From NCBI RefSeq assembly GCF_000364225.2, contig NZ_AQFT02000001.1, positions 1,116,001 through 1,180,000 of the forward strand: a stretch of 64,000 nt of DNA, read 5' to 3'. This DNA is from Eubacterium plexicaudatum ASF492. Its GTDB lineage: Bacteria; Bacillota; Clostridia; Lachnospirales; Lachnospiraceae. Positions 55,182-64,000 of the stretch are shown here, piece by piece. How positions within the stretch are numbered: position 1 is the stretch's first letter; each line of letters begins with the position of its first letter. Position numbers and translations under genes: made by a program. The notes under the pieces are model-generated. The model was given only the letters and a program-made list of their open reading frames with translations. It searched no databases and was not told the origin of the DNA.

Positions 55182-56138
55182 ATGTTTGGATCCAGAAAGA
55201 AAAATAAGTCGGCAGGCTTTGGATTGGAACGCAGACAGACCGTTACGGATCAGGAAAGGCTGTATCCGGTCATGCATGTAGCAGGAAGTGTCAAAGAACG
55301 TCAGAAGGAAATCGTAGAAAAAGAAGTCGATTCGCTGCAGCAGCTGAGCAGAGTAAACGAATCGTTTAATGAAGTGCTGCAGGAATCGGAGCAGTTTCAT
55401 CAGAAGCTGGAAGATTTTGAACAGACGTTTTCCAGTATCGGAGAGGTATCGGAGCGGTTTCAGACAGTAAAGGAAGAAATCGGCAGTTCCGTTATAACCG
55501 TGCAAAATGAGGTGGAATCGTTAAAACAGCAGACCGTACAGGTGGAAGCGCACTTTACGGAGATGGAACAGACATTTCGTGTTTTTTTAGATTCCATTAA
55601 GCAGATTAAATCATGTACAAACCAGATTAAGGCAATTGCAGATCAGACGAATATTCTGGCATTAAATGCTTCGATTGAAGCGGCGCGGGCAGGAGAACAT
55701 GGCAAAGGTTTTGCAATTGTAGCCGTGGAAGTAAAAAGTCTGGCAGATCAGATCAAGGATCTGGTAGCTGCCGTGGACGACAGCATTACGGATGTGGAAG
55801 GCGGTACGGACAAGCTGCATGAAAGCATCAACAATTCTCAGGATGCGTTGAATGAAAATATTTTAAAAGTAAATGATACCTATCAGATGTTCGATCATAT
55901 TACACAGGCTGCGGAAGGTGCAACTACGGTACAGGCAGAAATATCGAATGTTATTTCGGATTCCAAAACAGCGCTGCAGAGTGTGAATGAGTTCTTTTTC
56001 CGCACAAAAAAGCAGTATGAGGAAGTTGTAAAAAATATTGAACAGGCAAACAAACTGGGAACGACAAAGAGTGCAATGTTCGAAGATATGGACAATATGC
56101 TGTCTCAGATTCCGCCGATTGTACAGGAGCTGTCATAA
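55182..56138 (+). CDS. Soluble methyl-accepting chemotaxis-type protein
   Basis: A 318-residue cytoplasmic coiled-coil protein with the hairpin tip of chemoreceptors, [20 protein letters not shown] followed by [18 protein letters not shown], where CheA and CheW bind. It has no membrane helix, HAMP or ligand domain. Its ligand input is therefore expected from elsewhere, most simply the FIST protein in the same operon. ATG 55182 follows GGGAGGGAAG. No che genes are in the window. Confidence 0.92.
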   Translation: MFGSRKKNKSAGFGLERRQTVTDQERLYPVMHVAGSVKERQKEIVEKEVDSLQQLSRVNESFNEVLQESEQFHQKLEDFEQTFSSIGEVSERFQTVKEEIGSSVITVQNEVESLKQQTVQVEAHFTEMEQTFRVFLDSIKQIKSCTNQIKAIADQTNILALNASIEAARAGEHGKGFAIVAVEVKSLADQIKDLVAAVDDSITDVEGGTDKLHESINNSQDALNENILKVNDTYQMFDHITQAAEGATTVQAEISNVISDSKTALQSVNEFFFRTKKQYEEVVKNIEQANKLGTTKSAMFEDMDNMLSQIPPIVQELS

Positions 56139-56184
56139 GCTGTGGCAGGGGGAATTGCCGGATCGTAATATATGAATAAGAAGG

Positions 56185-56228
56185 ATGCTTTGGGCAGGAT
56201 AATTTTATTTTGCCGGAGCATTTTTTTT
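56185..56228 (+). terminator. Probable intrinsic terminator
   Basis: ATGCT..GGC at 56185-56195 can pair with GCC..AGCAT at about 56212-56221, before a T8 run. The stem has an internal mismatch. Confidence 0.6.
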
Positions 56229-56388
56229 GCTTAAAATGCCGATTTTTCTTTTGCAACGAAATCTGTTTGTTTAACCTTTGTTTATGGATATTTATGAAAA
56301 ATTCATGATAATTTGGTGAATATTTAGCAGATATTGCCAGACATATGTTATAATATTATAATAGTTTTAAAATTGGAGGAAACAACAG

Positions 56389-57164
56389 ATGAAAAAAATA
56401 GAAGAGGATGACAATATGCTTGGAGATGAACTGGCCGAAGGGCTGATTACCCTGCTCGATACACCGGAAAAGGTCAGCCAGACAAGAAAATTTATGGACA
56501 TGCTTGTAGGATATCGGGAACTTCTGATGATGTATACCTGTGCATTAAAAGAAGTACAGACAAAATTCGAAGTGCTGGATACCGAGTTCCGTGTGCGCTA
56601 TCAGCGCAATCCGATCAGTTCGTTTTCTACACGTTTAAAGCATACAAACAGCATTATGGCAAAGCTGGACCGATATGGATACCGCTTTTCGCTGGAAAAT
56701 GTTGAGAAATATATTCACGATGCGGCAGGCATTCGTGTGATTTGTTCTTACATAGACGACATATACGAGATTGCAGATGCATTGCTCCGGCAGGACGATA
56801 TCTCGCTGATTACAAGAAAAGATTACATTATCAATCCGAAACCGAACGGATACCGAAGCCTGCATCTGATTGTGGAAGTTCCGGTGTTTTTTGCCGATTA
56901 TAAAAATACATGAAAGTAGAAGTGCAGATTCGTACCATTGCGATGGACTTTTGGGCAAGTCTGGAGCATCAGCTGAAATATAAGCAGAACATTCCCAATC
57001 AGCAGGCAATTGTGGAGCAGCTGAAAGAATGCGCGGATGTGATCGCATTGACAGATCAGAAAATGATCGGCATCCGCCAGCAGATCGAGGCAGTATCGGA
57101 TGCCCCGACGGAAGAAGACATTCTGCTGGAAAAATTAAGCCGTATGGATATGAATATCGGATAA
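56389..57164 (+). CDS. Small alarmone synthetase (RelQ/YjbM-like; frameshift)
   Basis: Single-domain (p)ppGpp synthetase. ATG 56389 behind TTGGAGGAAAC gives MKKIEEDDNMLGDELAEGLI; DAAGIRVICSYIDDIYEIAD and IINPKPNGYRSLHLIVEVPV follow. The A5 run 56902-56906 is one base short; an added A joins DYKKYMKVEVQIRTIAMDFW and SLEHQLKYKQNIPNQQ, giving 258 residues, typical of RelQ. The Glu in EVQIRT and the E-x-x-x-K catalytic features are present. There is no hydrolase domain. It converges with the ZIP transporter gene. Confidence 0.93.
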
Positions 57165-57183
57165 CAGGGAATTTGCCGGATTG

Positions 57184-57984
57184 TCAGCCAAGCATGACAT
57201 CTAACAGCATCATAACGGCAAATCCAAACATGATTCCCATTGTAGCGGAGTACGGATGGCTTTTTTGATTTTGCTGGCATTCCGGAATCAGTTCGTGAAC
57301 GGCGACTAATATCATGGCGCCGGCAGCAAAAGAAAGAGCAAATGGCAGGATTGCTTCTACGTAGACGACGAGTAAGGCGCCGCACAATCCGGCAATGGGT
57401 TCTACGAGCGCAGAAGCCTGCCCGTAAAAGAAACTCTTTTTTCCGGAAAAACCTTCCCGACGAAGCGGAATGGAAACGGCGGCGCCTTCCGGAAAGTTCT
57501 GCAGACCGATACCAACTGCAATCGTTATGGCGCCCATCAGTTTTTCAGGTGTATAATCGCTTTGAAGCGTGCCAAAAGCAACGCCAACTGCCAGTCCTTC
57601 CGGTATATTGTGGAGGGTAATGGAAAGGATCAGCATCATGATCCGGTTCCTGCGATCCGGTTCTTTTGCACATGCGTGCGCTGTTTTCGTTTGGGCATAA
57701 GAGACAAGCCGATCGGTAATCCACATAAAAATAGCGCCGCAAAGAAACCCTGCGGTTACCGTCAGGTAAGCCGGAAGGCCATGCCTTGCCTCCGCACGTT
57801 CAATTGCCGGCTGGAGCAGGGACCAGAAGCTTGCGGCAATCATAACGCCGGAAGCAAATCCAAGCATCAGATTCAGCAGCCTCGCATTGGATGATTTAAA
57901 AAATACGACGGTTGCAGCGCCTAATGCGGTTACGGACCATGTCCCGATCGTCGCAAGAAGCGCCAGATAAATGGCAGGATGCAC
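57184..57984 (-). CDS. ZIP-family metal transporter
   Basis: A 266-residue ZIP transporter of the GufA/ZupT-like group with about eight membrane helices. The metal-binding motifs are LHNIPEGLAVGVAFG and GLQNFPEGAAVSIPL on the core helices. The start is GTG 57984, with AAAGGAGT 8-9 bp upstream. It imports zinc or another divalent metal; a link to the DtxR-type regulator at 39.4 kb is possible but not shown by the sequence. Confidence 0.94.
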   Translation of the reverse strand: MHPAIYLALLATIGTWSVTALGAATVVFFKSSNARLLNLMLGFASGVMIAASFWSLLQPAIERAEARHGLPAYLTVTAGFLCGAIFMWITDRLVSYAQTKTAHACAKEPDRRNRIMMLILSITLHNIPEGLAVGVAFGTLQSDYTPEKLMGAITIAVGIGLQNFPEGAAVSIPLRREGFSGKKSFFYGQASALVEPIAGLCGALLVVYVEAILPFALSFAAGAMILVAVHELIPECQQNQKSHPYSATMGIMFGFAVMMLLDVMLG

Positions 57985-58085
57985 ACAATCACTCCTTTAA
58001 AAATAATATAAGGAAAAATCTTACGTTACTTTCAGTATATATCGATAAAAACAGAAAGGTGACAGAATTTTCCGTATATTATTCG

Positions 58086-58311
58086 TTAACCTCTGCGAAT
58101 GTCAATCAGACGAAACAGATCATCAAACAGTTCTTCATCATCTTCCAAATCAATCATAAGCCATCTTTGTCCAGTTCCTACTTTTGTCTGCGCATAAATG
58201 TCCTGCAGGATGGCAGTGCATTGCGGCAAAAGCTGTTCGGTTCGTTCTTTTTCTTTTTTCCCGATTACGACTTCCGGATTTTTTAAATTTGATATTCCAT
58301 CCAGGCTTCAT
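58086..58311 (-). pseudogene. DUF3788-family protein, internally deleted relic
   Basis: The minus strand encodes GWNIKFKKSG, then in another frame NPEVVIGKKEKERTEQLLPQ and QTKVGTGQRWLMIDLEDDEE, ending LFDDLFRLIDIRRG at 58086. These segments match the start and end of DUF3788 proteins, but the middle is missing and the frames disagree, so the gene is a remnant. No start with a ribosome site is present. Confidence 0.65.
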
Positions 58312-58338
58312 GCTGCAGGAGCTGTATGAAAATGGATA

Positions 58339-58399
58339 TTGACAAATTAGAGCAAATATAGTATTGTGTGTATTAACATAAATAATACACACAATATTA
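58339..58399 (+). promoter_or_regulatory. vanG promoter region with long dyad
   Basis: TTGACA at 58339-58344 begins a likely promoter, with a weak -10 (TATTGT, 58362-58367) at 17 bp. An inverted repeat with 17-bp arms, 16 of 17 matching, spans 58359-58375 (TAGTATTGTGTGTATTA) and 58383-58399 (TAATACACACAATATTA), spacer of 7. It covers the -10 region and start site, as a repressor operator would. The AT-rich TGTGTATTA half-site is of the kind used by GntR-type regulators; no such gene adjoins it. Confidence 0.75.
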
Positions 58400-58473
58400 C
58401 TAACACAATAAACACATTGAAAATGAGAACCTGTTGGATGAGACAAGAAAGCTGAAAGGAAAGGATACGAAAA

Positions 58474-59526
58474 ATGAAAAAGTTAAATGTTGCCGTTATT
58501 TTCGGAGGATGCTCCTGCGAATACAATGTATCTTTACAATCTGCGGAAGCCGTACTCCGCAACCTGAACCCGGAAAAATATCGGCCGATTCCGATCGGAA
58601 TAACGAAAGAGGGAAGTTGGTTTTATTTTACCGGAGATCCGCAGCAGATTTCGGCGGATACATGGCATCAGGAAAAAGACCGGATACCTGCTGCTTTGTC
58701 TCCCGACCGGAGTGAGCACTGTTTGCTTTGTTTTGAGGAAGACGGCATTCGGAAACGTCCGGTCGATGTCGCATTTTTGGTACTTCATGGAAAAAACGGA
58801 GAAGATGGAACGGTACAGGGGTTGGTGGAACTGGCAGGTATTCCGCTGGCCGGCTGTGGAGTGCTTGCTTCGGCGCTTTGTATGGACAAGTTTCGTGCAC
58901 ATCGGCTGGCGGCCGATGCAGGTGTGCGCGTTCCGCAGGCTTTTGTAGTACGAAAAGATACGGATTTGGAGGAAGTAGGGCGGTGTGCGGCTCAAATCGG
59001 GTATCCGTTGTTTATAAAACCGGTAAAGGCAGGCTCTTCTTATGGAATCACGAAAGTAAAGGAGCCGCATAATCTGCGGAATGCCATTGCACTGGCCTTT
59101 CGATATGACAGCCAGGTCATTGTAGAAGAAGCGATTGATGGATTTGAGACAGGCTGTGCGGTGCTTGGCAATGATGTGCTGACGATGGGTGAGGTGGATG
59201 AAATTGAACTTTCCGGAGACTTTTTTGATTTTACGGAAAAATATACGCTGAAAACGTCGGCTATTCATGTCCCGGCAAGAATTGCTGACGAACAGGCGGA
59301 ACAAATCCGCCGGACAGCCGGCGTAATTTACCGGGCGCTCGGATGCCGGGGGTTTGCAAGAGTAGATTTGTTTTTGACACCGGGCGGGGAAATTGTGTTT
59401 AATGAAGTAAATACCATTCCGGGTTTTACGGAGCACAGCCGTTATCCGGGCATGATGAAAGCGGCGGGATATACGTTTGCAGAAATTGTGGATAAGGTAA
59501 TCGAACTGGCGTTGGAAGCGGAGTGA
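58474..59526 (+). CDS. vanG: D-alanine--D-serine ligase, VanG-like
   Basis: ATP-grasp ligase of 350 residues in the Ddl/Van family. It starts MKKLNVAVIFGGCSCEYNVS and has ATP-grasp motifs FIKPVKAGSSYGITKVKEP and the metal site FARVDLFLTPGG, IVFNEVNTIPGFTEHS. The omega-loop reads FFDFTEKYTLKTSAIHVPAR, the pattern of the VanC/E/G D-Ala-D-Ser ligases; standard Ddl enzymes have an AKY loop there. The next gene encodes a VanT-like racemase, which supplies D-serine. Together they could rebuild peptidoglycan termini with D-Ala-D-Ser, lowering vancomycin affinity. VanXY, needed for high resistance, is absent here. Confidence 0.88.
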   Translation: MKKLNVAVIFGGCSCEYNVSLQSAEAVLRNLNPEKYRPIPIGITKEGSWFYFTGDPQQISADTWHQEKDRIPAALSPDRSEHCLLCFEEDGIRKRPVDVAFLVLHGKNGEDGTVQGLVELAGIPLAGCGVLASALCMDKFRAHRLAADAGVRVPQAFVVRKDTDLEEVGRCAAQIGYPLFIKPVKAGSSYGITKVKEPHNLRNAIALAFRYDSQVIVEEAIDGFETGCAVLGNDVLTMGEVDEIELSGDFFDFTEKYTLKTSAIHVPARIADEQAEQIRRTAGVIYRALGCRGFARVDLFLTPGGEIVFNEVNTIPGFTEHSRYPGMMKAAGYTFAEIVDKVIELALEAE

Positions 59527-59535
59527 GGGGATAAC

Positions 59536-61662
59536 ATGAAAGAAATAAAACGATATGCCGGTGTGGATTTTTTTCGGATTCCGGCGGCAGCTTTGGTCGT
59601 GGCAATTCATACGTCACCGCTTGCCTCGTTTGATGCCGGTGCGGATTTTTTTCTGACAAGAGTACTTGCACGGATTGCGGTGCCGTTCTTTTTTATGGTA
59701 ACCGGACAGTTTGTTGTTTCCGGATTGTGGGATATGCAGACCGGTCGTGTCATGCGGTATGTGAAAAAGACAGCGCTGCTTTATGGGATTGCCATGCTGC
59801 TGTATCTGCCGGCGGGCATTTATGCGGGACATTATCAGGAGCTGACGTTTGCAGATGTGCTGCGTATGCTTGTTTTTGACGGAACCTTTTACCATCTGTG
59901 GTATTTTCCGGCATGTATCACAGGCATTTGTCTGCTGTATCTGCTGAGCAGATTTTTAAACAAAAAGCAGGTGTTTGCCGCGGCAGTGCTGTTGTATATT
60001 ATTGGGCTGGGCGGTGACAGCTATTACGGTCTGGCAAAGCAGGTTCCGTTTTTCGCAGATTTTTATGAGACATGTTTTTCCGTGTGCTCGTATACACGTA
60101 ATGGTATTTTTATGGCTCCTCTGTTTTTTATGCTGGGTGTGCTGGCAGATGAACATATACCGGATGACCGGCGTATATTATGGGCGGGACTGTGCGTGTC
60201 GTTTCCGGCCATGACAGAGGAAGCATATCTGCTGCGGGCTTTCCGGCTGCAGCGGCATGACAGCATGTATGTGCTGCTGCCGGTTGTCATGTTTTTTTTG
60301 TATCGGTTATTGCGCGGCAGACAAATAAAAGGGATAGCGTATGTGGTTCCCGTATCCACAAGAATTTATATTTTGCATCCGGCAATGATTCTCGTTGTGC
60401 GTGCGGCTGCAAAAGTTACGAAGTTTACGATACTGACAGAAAACAGTCTGGTACATTATGCGGCTGTTCTGCTCTTGTCCGCGGCCGTATCTTTGCTGCT
60501 TGTCATCATACGAAAAAGAACCGGACAGGTGCAAAAAGCGTCTGCGTTTGGCGCACGGGCCTGGCTGGAGGTGGATCATGCCGCGCTTGGGCATAATGTG
60601 AAGATGCTGCAGGAAATGCTGCCGCAATCCTGTAAACTGATGCCGGCGGTGAAAGCAGATGCATATGGTCACGGGGCGGTTCTAGTGGCAAAAGAGCTGC
60701 AAAAAGCGGGTGTCGATGCTTTTTGTGTGGCATGTGCGGCAGAAGGGGTCAGACTGCGCAGACAGGGAATACGAGGGCTGATTCTGGTTTTGGGCTATAC
60801 GCATCCGCAGCAGTTTCCGCTGCTTGTCCGGTATAAGCTGACGCAGACCGTTGTTGACGATGTGTACGCAGAACGCCTGAACCGTTATGGGAAAACGATA
60901 CATGTACATATCGGAATTGATACGGGAATGCACAGGATCGGTGTACGCAGTGAACATATGGAACAGATTTTGCATATCTGTCAGATGCGGAACCTTTCCG
61001 TGGACGGATTGTTTACGCATTTATGTACCTCCGATGTGATGACGGAGCGTTTTGTCAATTATACGGTCGCACAGGCACAGGCTTTTTATCATGTGGTGGA
61101 GCAGATGCAGGCACATGGATACGCATGTCCGGCATTGCATATGCAGGCAAGTTACGGGGTGCTGAATTATCCGGAACTGGCAGGAGATTATGCAAGGGTA
61201 GGCATTGCGTTATACGGGGTGCTGAGTACAAAAGAAGATACCGAACAATGGAGCAATTGTTTAAAACCGGTGCTGTCGTTAAAAGCCAGAATTGCGTCGG
61301 TAAGGACGCTGTATCAGGGAGAATCCGCCGGATATGGGATACAATATACGGCAGAAAGGGATATGCGGATTGCCACGCTTTCTGTCGGATATGCGGACGG
61401 ATTGCCGCGTGCGCTGTCGTGCGGTGTCGGAAGCGTATTGATTCACGGATGCCTGGCTCCTGTGATCGGTCGCATTTGCATGGATCAGATGACCGTTGAT
61501 ATCAGCGGCATTTCAAATGTACGGGCCGGAGAGGAAGCCGCGCTGATCGGCCGCTGCGGCGATCTGGAAATCTCGGTATGCGATGTTGCAAAGCAGGCGG
61601 GAACGATTACAAATGAGATTTTAAGTCGGATGGGAGCCAGGCTGGAGCGTGTACGGATTTGA
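59536..61662 (+). CDS. vanT: VanT-like membrane serine/alanine racemase
   Basis: A 708-residue fusion. Residues 1-340 are an acyltransferase-3-type membrane domain with about ten helices (RYAGVDFFRIPAAALVVAIH; IAVPFFFMVTGQFVVSGLWD). From about residue 347 an alanine-racemase domain follows: AWLEVDHAALGHNVKMLQEM, with the PLP Lys373 in MPAVKADAYGHGAV, the DYARVGIALYGVLS segment and ATLSVGYADGLPRAL near the end. This is the architecture of VanT, which racemises serine at the membrane for D-Ala-D-Ser synthesis. ATG 59536 is 9 bp after vanG. The membrane domain may import serine. Confidence 0.92.
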   Translation: MKEIKRYAGVDFFRIPAAALVVAIHTSPLASFDAGADFFLTRVLARIAVPFFFMVTGQFVVSGLWDMQTGRVMRYVKKTALLYGIAMLLYLPAGIYAGHYQELTFADVLRMLVFDGTFYHLWYFPACITGICLLYLLSRFLNKKQVFAAAVLLYIIGLGGDSYYGLAKQVPFFADFYETCFSVCSYTRNGIFMAPLFFMLGVLADEHIPDDRRILWAGLCVSFPAMTEEAYLLRAFRLQRHDSMYVLLPVVMFFLYRLLRGRQIKGIAYVVPVSTRIYILHPAMILVVRAAAKVTKFTILTENSLVHYAAVLLLSAAVSLLLVIIRKRTGQVQKASAFGARAWLEVDHAALGHNVKMLQEMLPQSCKLMPAVKADAYGHGAVLVAKELQKAGVDAFCVACAAEGVRLRRQGIRGLILVLGYTHPQQFPLLVRYKLTQTVVDDVYAERLNRYGKTIHVHIGIDTGMHRIGVRSEHMEQILHICQMRNLSVDGLFTHLCTSDVMTERFVNYTVAQAQAFYHVVEQMQAHGYACPALHMQASYGVLNYPELAGDYARVGIALYGVLSTKEDTEQWSNCLKPVLSLKARIASVRTLYQGESAGYGIQYTAERDMRIATLSVGYADGLPRALSCGVGSVLIHGCLAPVIGRICMDQMTVDISGISNVRAGEEAALIGRCGDLEISVCDVAKQAGTITNEILSRMGARLERVRI

Positions 61663-61664
61663 GT

Positions 61665-62333
61665 TTATGCTACAAATACTTCCGGATGGTCAAAGCACCA
61701 TTGTGCCCAATCCCAGTTTGCTACGGCGAACCAGTCAGGCACATAGTTGGCGCGCAGATTTTTATGTTTCAGATAATAAGCGTGTTCCCAGACATCAATA
61801 CACAGGATTGGAGCCAGATTCTGAGCAAGCGGTGTATCCTGGTTGGCGGTTTGTATGATTTGCAGGTTCTTCTGCGCATCTACGGTCAGCCAGGCATAGC
61901 CCGAACCGAATACGGCAAGCGCCGCTTTTGTAAACGATTTTCGAAATCCGGCGAAGCTGCCGAACTGCCAGTAAATGTTTTCCGCCAGTGTGCCTTGCGG
62001 CTTTTCTTTTGGCTGTGGACAAAGGCCGTTAAAATAAAACCAGTGGTTAAAGATGCCGCCGGCATTGTTTTTTACCTGTGTTCTGGCATAGTCCGGAATG
62101 GCGTCGGGATTGCTTAGTATTTGTTTCAGCTGGGCAAATCCACAGACCGGTTTTTCGGTAAATGTCATAGATTGAAGAGACGGGCATTCCGAAATGAGAC
62201 TGTTTAATTTATCAATATAGGTTTGCAGATGCTTGTCGTGGTGCAGATACATCGTCTGAATGTCGATATAAGGCTCCATCGCTTTATAAGAATATGGTAA
62301 CGCTTCATTTACGAATTTGCAGTATTCGGGCAT
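61665..62333 (-). CDS. Fe/Mn superoxide dismutase family protein
   Basis: A superoxide dismutase-fold protein of 222 residues from ATG 62333, placed by GCAGGAGA upstream. The metal ligands are in TMYLHHDKHLQTYI (first His), GGIFNHWFYFNGL (second His) and CIDVWEHAYYL (Asp and His). The sequence is longer than typical enzymes and the N-terminal part around VNEALPYSYKAMEPYID is family-like. It lies on the opposite strand and almost touches the vanT end (2 bp). Detoxification of superoxide is the family function; metal preference cannot be told. Confidence 0.9.
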   Translation of the reverse strand: MPEYCKFVNEALPYSYKAMEPYIDIQTMYLHHDKHLQTYIDKLNSLISECPSLQSMTFTEKPVCGFAQLKQILSNPDAIPDYARTQVKNNAGGIFNHWFYFNGLCPQPKEKPQGTLAENIYWQFGSFAGFRKSFTKAALAVFGSGYAWLTVDAQKNLQIIQTANQDTPLAQNLAPILCIDVWEHAYYLKHKNLRANYVPDWFAVANWDWAQWCFDHPEVFVA

Positions 62334-62392
62334 ATTGTCTCCTGCATGCAAACGGTTTTCTTTATTATATGACAGGGAAGCTTTGCGGATAC

Positions 62393-62452
62393 AAAATCCG
62401 ATCCGTATGGTCCGGACCTTTCAAAAGGTCAGACGATACGGATCGGATTTTT
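62393..62452. terminator. Hairpin terminator after the activase-related gene
   Basis: AAAATCCGATCCGTAT (62393-62408) pairs with ATACGGATCGGATTTT (62436-62451), and GGACCTTT pairs with AAAGGTC inside. On the minus strand the T run lies after the stop of the gene that ends at 62451. Confidence 0.85.
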
Positions 62453-64000
62453 ATGGCTGCCGATTGGTATGTTTTGCTAGATTTTTCTGCGCGGTGGACA
62501 GCATCAGTTTGATTCGGTTCAGCTGATTGACTTCGCTGGCGCCCGGATCGTAGTCGATGGCGACGATGTTGGACAGCGGGTATTTGTGACGAAGCTGCTT
62601 GATCACGCCTTTGCCCACAATGTGGTTTGGCAGGCAGGCAAACGGCTGCGTGCACACGATATTGTTTGTGCCGGAGTGAATCAGCTCCAGCATTTCGCCA
62701 GTTAAAAACCATCCTTCACCGGTCTGATTGCCTTCGGATACGATCGGTGTAGCGTATTCGGCCAGTCGTTCGATTCTTACGGGCGGTTCAAAGTGCACGC
62801 TCTTTTTGAATTCTTCTCTGGCGGCGGCGCGCAGCCATTCTAACAGACGGATGCCCAGATGGGCCATGCGGATATTCCTTTTTGGATTGTCTAACAGTTC
62901 CGTTTTAAAGTCCTGATTGTAAAATGTGTAGAGCAGGAAATCCATCAAATCCGGTACGACAGCTTCGGCGCCTTCCGCTTCCAGCAAATCTACCAGATAG
63001 TTGTTGGCGGCAGGCAGAAATTTAACTAAAATCTCTCCGACAATGCCGACACGCGGCTTTTTCTCATCCGTTCTTGGAAGCCGGTCAAAATCTCTGATAA
63101 TGTCGCGGCATAACTGCTTAAATTTGCGGTGGGATAAAATCCGGTTCTGTGATAAAAATGCGATGACCTGCCGTTTCCATTTTTCATGCAGCTCATTTGC
63201 GGAGCCGGGAACCGCTTCATAAGGTCTGGTGGCATATAAACACCGCATGAAAATATCTCCGAATTCCACCGCATACATGCCATGCTGCAGCAGTGTAGGG
63301 GTCAGTGTAAATCCGGGGTTTTTCTCCAGTCCGCTTAAATTAATCGAAATGACAGGCACATGTTCGTATCCGATTTTTTCCAATGCACGCCGAATAAAGC
63401 CGATGTAGTTGGAAGCACGGCATCCGCCGCCGGTCTGAGAAATAATGATGGCGGTTTTATTCATGTCGTATTTTCCGGATGTTACCGCATCCATAATCTG
63501 TCCGACCACCATTAACGAAGGGTAGCAGGCGTCATTGTTAACATACTTTAATCCGACGTTTACCGCAGCACGGTTGTCATTGTCCAAAATGACCAGATTG
63601 TAGCCGGCAGTTCGAAATGCCGGTTCCAGCAGTTCAAAATGAATCGGCGACATCTGCGGACAGAGAATCGTATAATTTTTACGCATTTCTTCGGTAAATA
63701 CGGTCCGTTTAAAATCCGACGTTTGAATGTCACGTTTTTTCGGCTGTTTTTTCCGCACGCGGATGGCGGCCAGCAGGGAACGAATACGGATTCTGGCAGC
63801 GCCGAGGTTATTGACTTCATCAATTTTTAAGCACGTATATATTTTTCCGGATTTGGTTAAAATATCACTGACACAGTCCGTTGTAATGGCATCCAGTCCG
63901 CATCCGAACGAATTTAACTGTATCAGGTCCAGATTTTCCGTTGTTTTCACATAATTGGCTGCCGCATACAGGCGTGAATGGTACATCCACTGGTCCATTA
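62451..64000 (-). CDS. Acyl-CoA dehydratase activase-related protein, C-terminal part
   Basis: The gene enters from beyond the right edge; about 516 residues of its C-terminal part are visible. They belong to the large (about 1400-residue) 2-hydroxyacyl-CoA dehydratase activase-related proteins with a DUF2229 region. Seen: [80 protein letters not shown] and the late [20 protein letters not shown]. The Cys-rich Gly motifs suggest metal-cluster chemistry. The family is common in gut Clostridia and its exact activity is unknown. A terminator hairpin stands right at its 3' end. Confidence 0.9.
   Translation of the reverse strand, partial: MDQWMYHSRLYAAANYVKTTENLDLIQLNSFGCGLDAITTDCVSDILTKSGKIYTCLKIDEVNNLGAARIRIRSLLAAIRVRKKQPKKRDIQTSDFKRTVFTEEMRKNYTILCPQMSPIHFELLEPAFRTAGYNLVILDNDNRAAVNVGLKYVNNDACYPSLMVVGQIMDAVTSGKYDMNKTAIIISQTGGGCRASNYIGFIRRALEKIGYEHVPVISINLSGLEKNPGFTLTPTLLQHGMYAVEFGDIFMRCLYATRPYEAVPGSANELHEKWKRQVIAFLSQNRILSHRKFKQLCRDIIRDFDRLPRTDEKKPRVGIVGEILVKFLPAANNYLVDLLEAEGAEAVVPDLMDFLLYTFYNQDFKTELLDNPKRNIRMAHLGIRLLEWLRAAAREEFKKSVHFEPPVRIERLAEYATPIVSEGNQTGEGWFLTGEMLELIHSGTNNIVCTQPFACLPNHIVGKGVIKQLRHKYPLSNIVAIDYDPGASEVNQLNRIKLMLSTAQKNLAKHTNRQP

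Noticed and set aside
58474..59526. Ordinary housekeeping D-Ala-D-Ala ligase
   Set aside because: The omega-loop and the adjacent VanT-type racemase point to D-Ala-D-Ser ligase; phylogeny is still needed.
58534..59610. Long open frame of about 358 codons on the minus strand
   Set aside because: It lies entirely opposite vanG, encodes no recognisable domain and has a Cys/His/Arg-rich composition typical of antisense readings.

Overview
The window looks like a chromosome segment of an endospore-forming Clostridia bacterium, most likely Lachnospiraceae. The pointers are both dipicolinate synthase genes, a YlmC/YmxH sporulation protein, the priA-def-fmt-rsmB-rlmN-stp-prkC-rsgA-thiN order typical of Firmicutes, PadR/DUF1700/DUF4097 modules, a two-permease sugar ABC transporter, AGGAGG-type ribosome binding sites with ATG, GTG and TTG starts, and moderate GC with AT-rich intergenic spaces. 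The assignment rests on gene content only.

Layout. 1-10.5 kb: translation and Ser/Thr-phosphorylation housekeeping operon (priA end, def, fmt, metallopeptidase, rsmB, rlmN, stp, prkC, rsgA, membrane protein, thiN). 10.5-17.5 kb: accessory stretch with a nuclease-like orphan, an alpha/beta hydrolase, an intact IS4-family insertion (32-bp inverted repeats, 8-bp target duplication), an Rpn-family fragment cut by a 172-bp palindromic element, a HigBA-type toxin-antitoxin pair and a secreted tandem-repeat protein. 17.5-24 kb: ychF, ylmC-like, nrdR, yqeG-like, rpiB, efp, a thioesterase, an S1-domain protein and an oxidoreductase. 24-30.7 kb: an unknown protein, an ECF sigma/anti-sigma pair, then decayed fragments (Rpn, integrase-like, GH1, MerR, ABC) around an AlbA_2-domain protein. 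30.7-42.3 kb: exonuclease, an STM4015/STM4014-type LRR and ATP-grasp pair, thiD, pyk, dipicolinate synthase A/B, asnB, DtxR-type regulator, cardiolipin synthase, AraC regulator. 42.3-51.4 kb: sugar ABC transporter, OmpR-type two-component system with a secreted DxDGDG-repeat protein, fructokinase and an amylosucrase-like GH13 enzyme. 51.4-57.2 kb: PadR/DUF1700/DUF4097 operon, RidA, FIST plus soluble chemoreceptor pair, small alarmone synthetase. 57.2-64 kb: ZIP transporter, VanG/VanT-type D-Ala-D-Ser pair behind a long dyad, superoxide dismutase, and the end of a large acyl-CoA dehydratase activase-related protein.

The most striking property is technical or evolutionary: about sixteen genes or sites, including efp, prkC, thiD, dipicolinate synthase A and cls, are split by a single-base change, nearly always one base missing from an A or T run. 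Adding that base restores a full-length family member in each case. This most economically means systematic homopolymer under-calling in the assembly, so I describe these loci as single genes and mark the run. Fragments in the 13.9-14.2, 26.7-30.6 and 58.1-58.3 kb regions are different: they lack whole domains and look genuinely decayed.

The biologically most interesting loci are the minimal STM4014/STM4015 pair, VanG/VanT without VanXY behind a 17-bp-arm dyad, the two-component system with its secreted DxDGDG protein, the FIST/soluble chemoreceptor pair, and the palindromic element at 14.2 kb. None can be declared novel without database searches.
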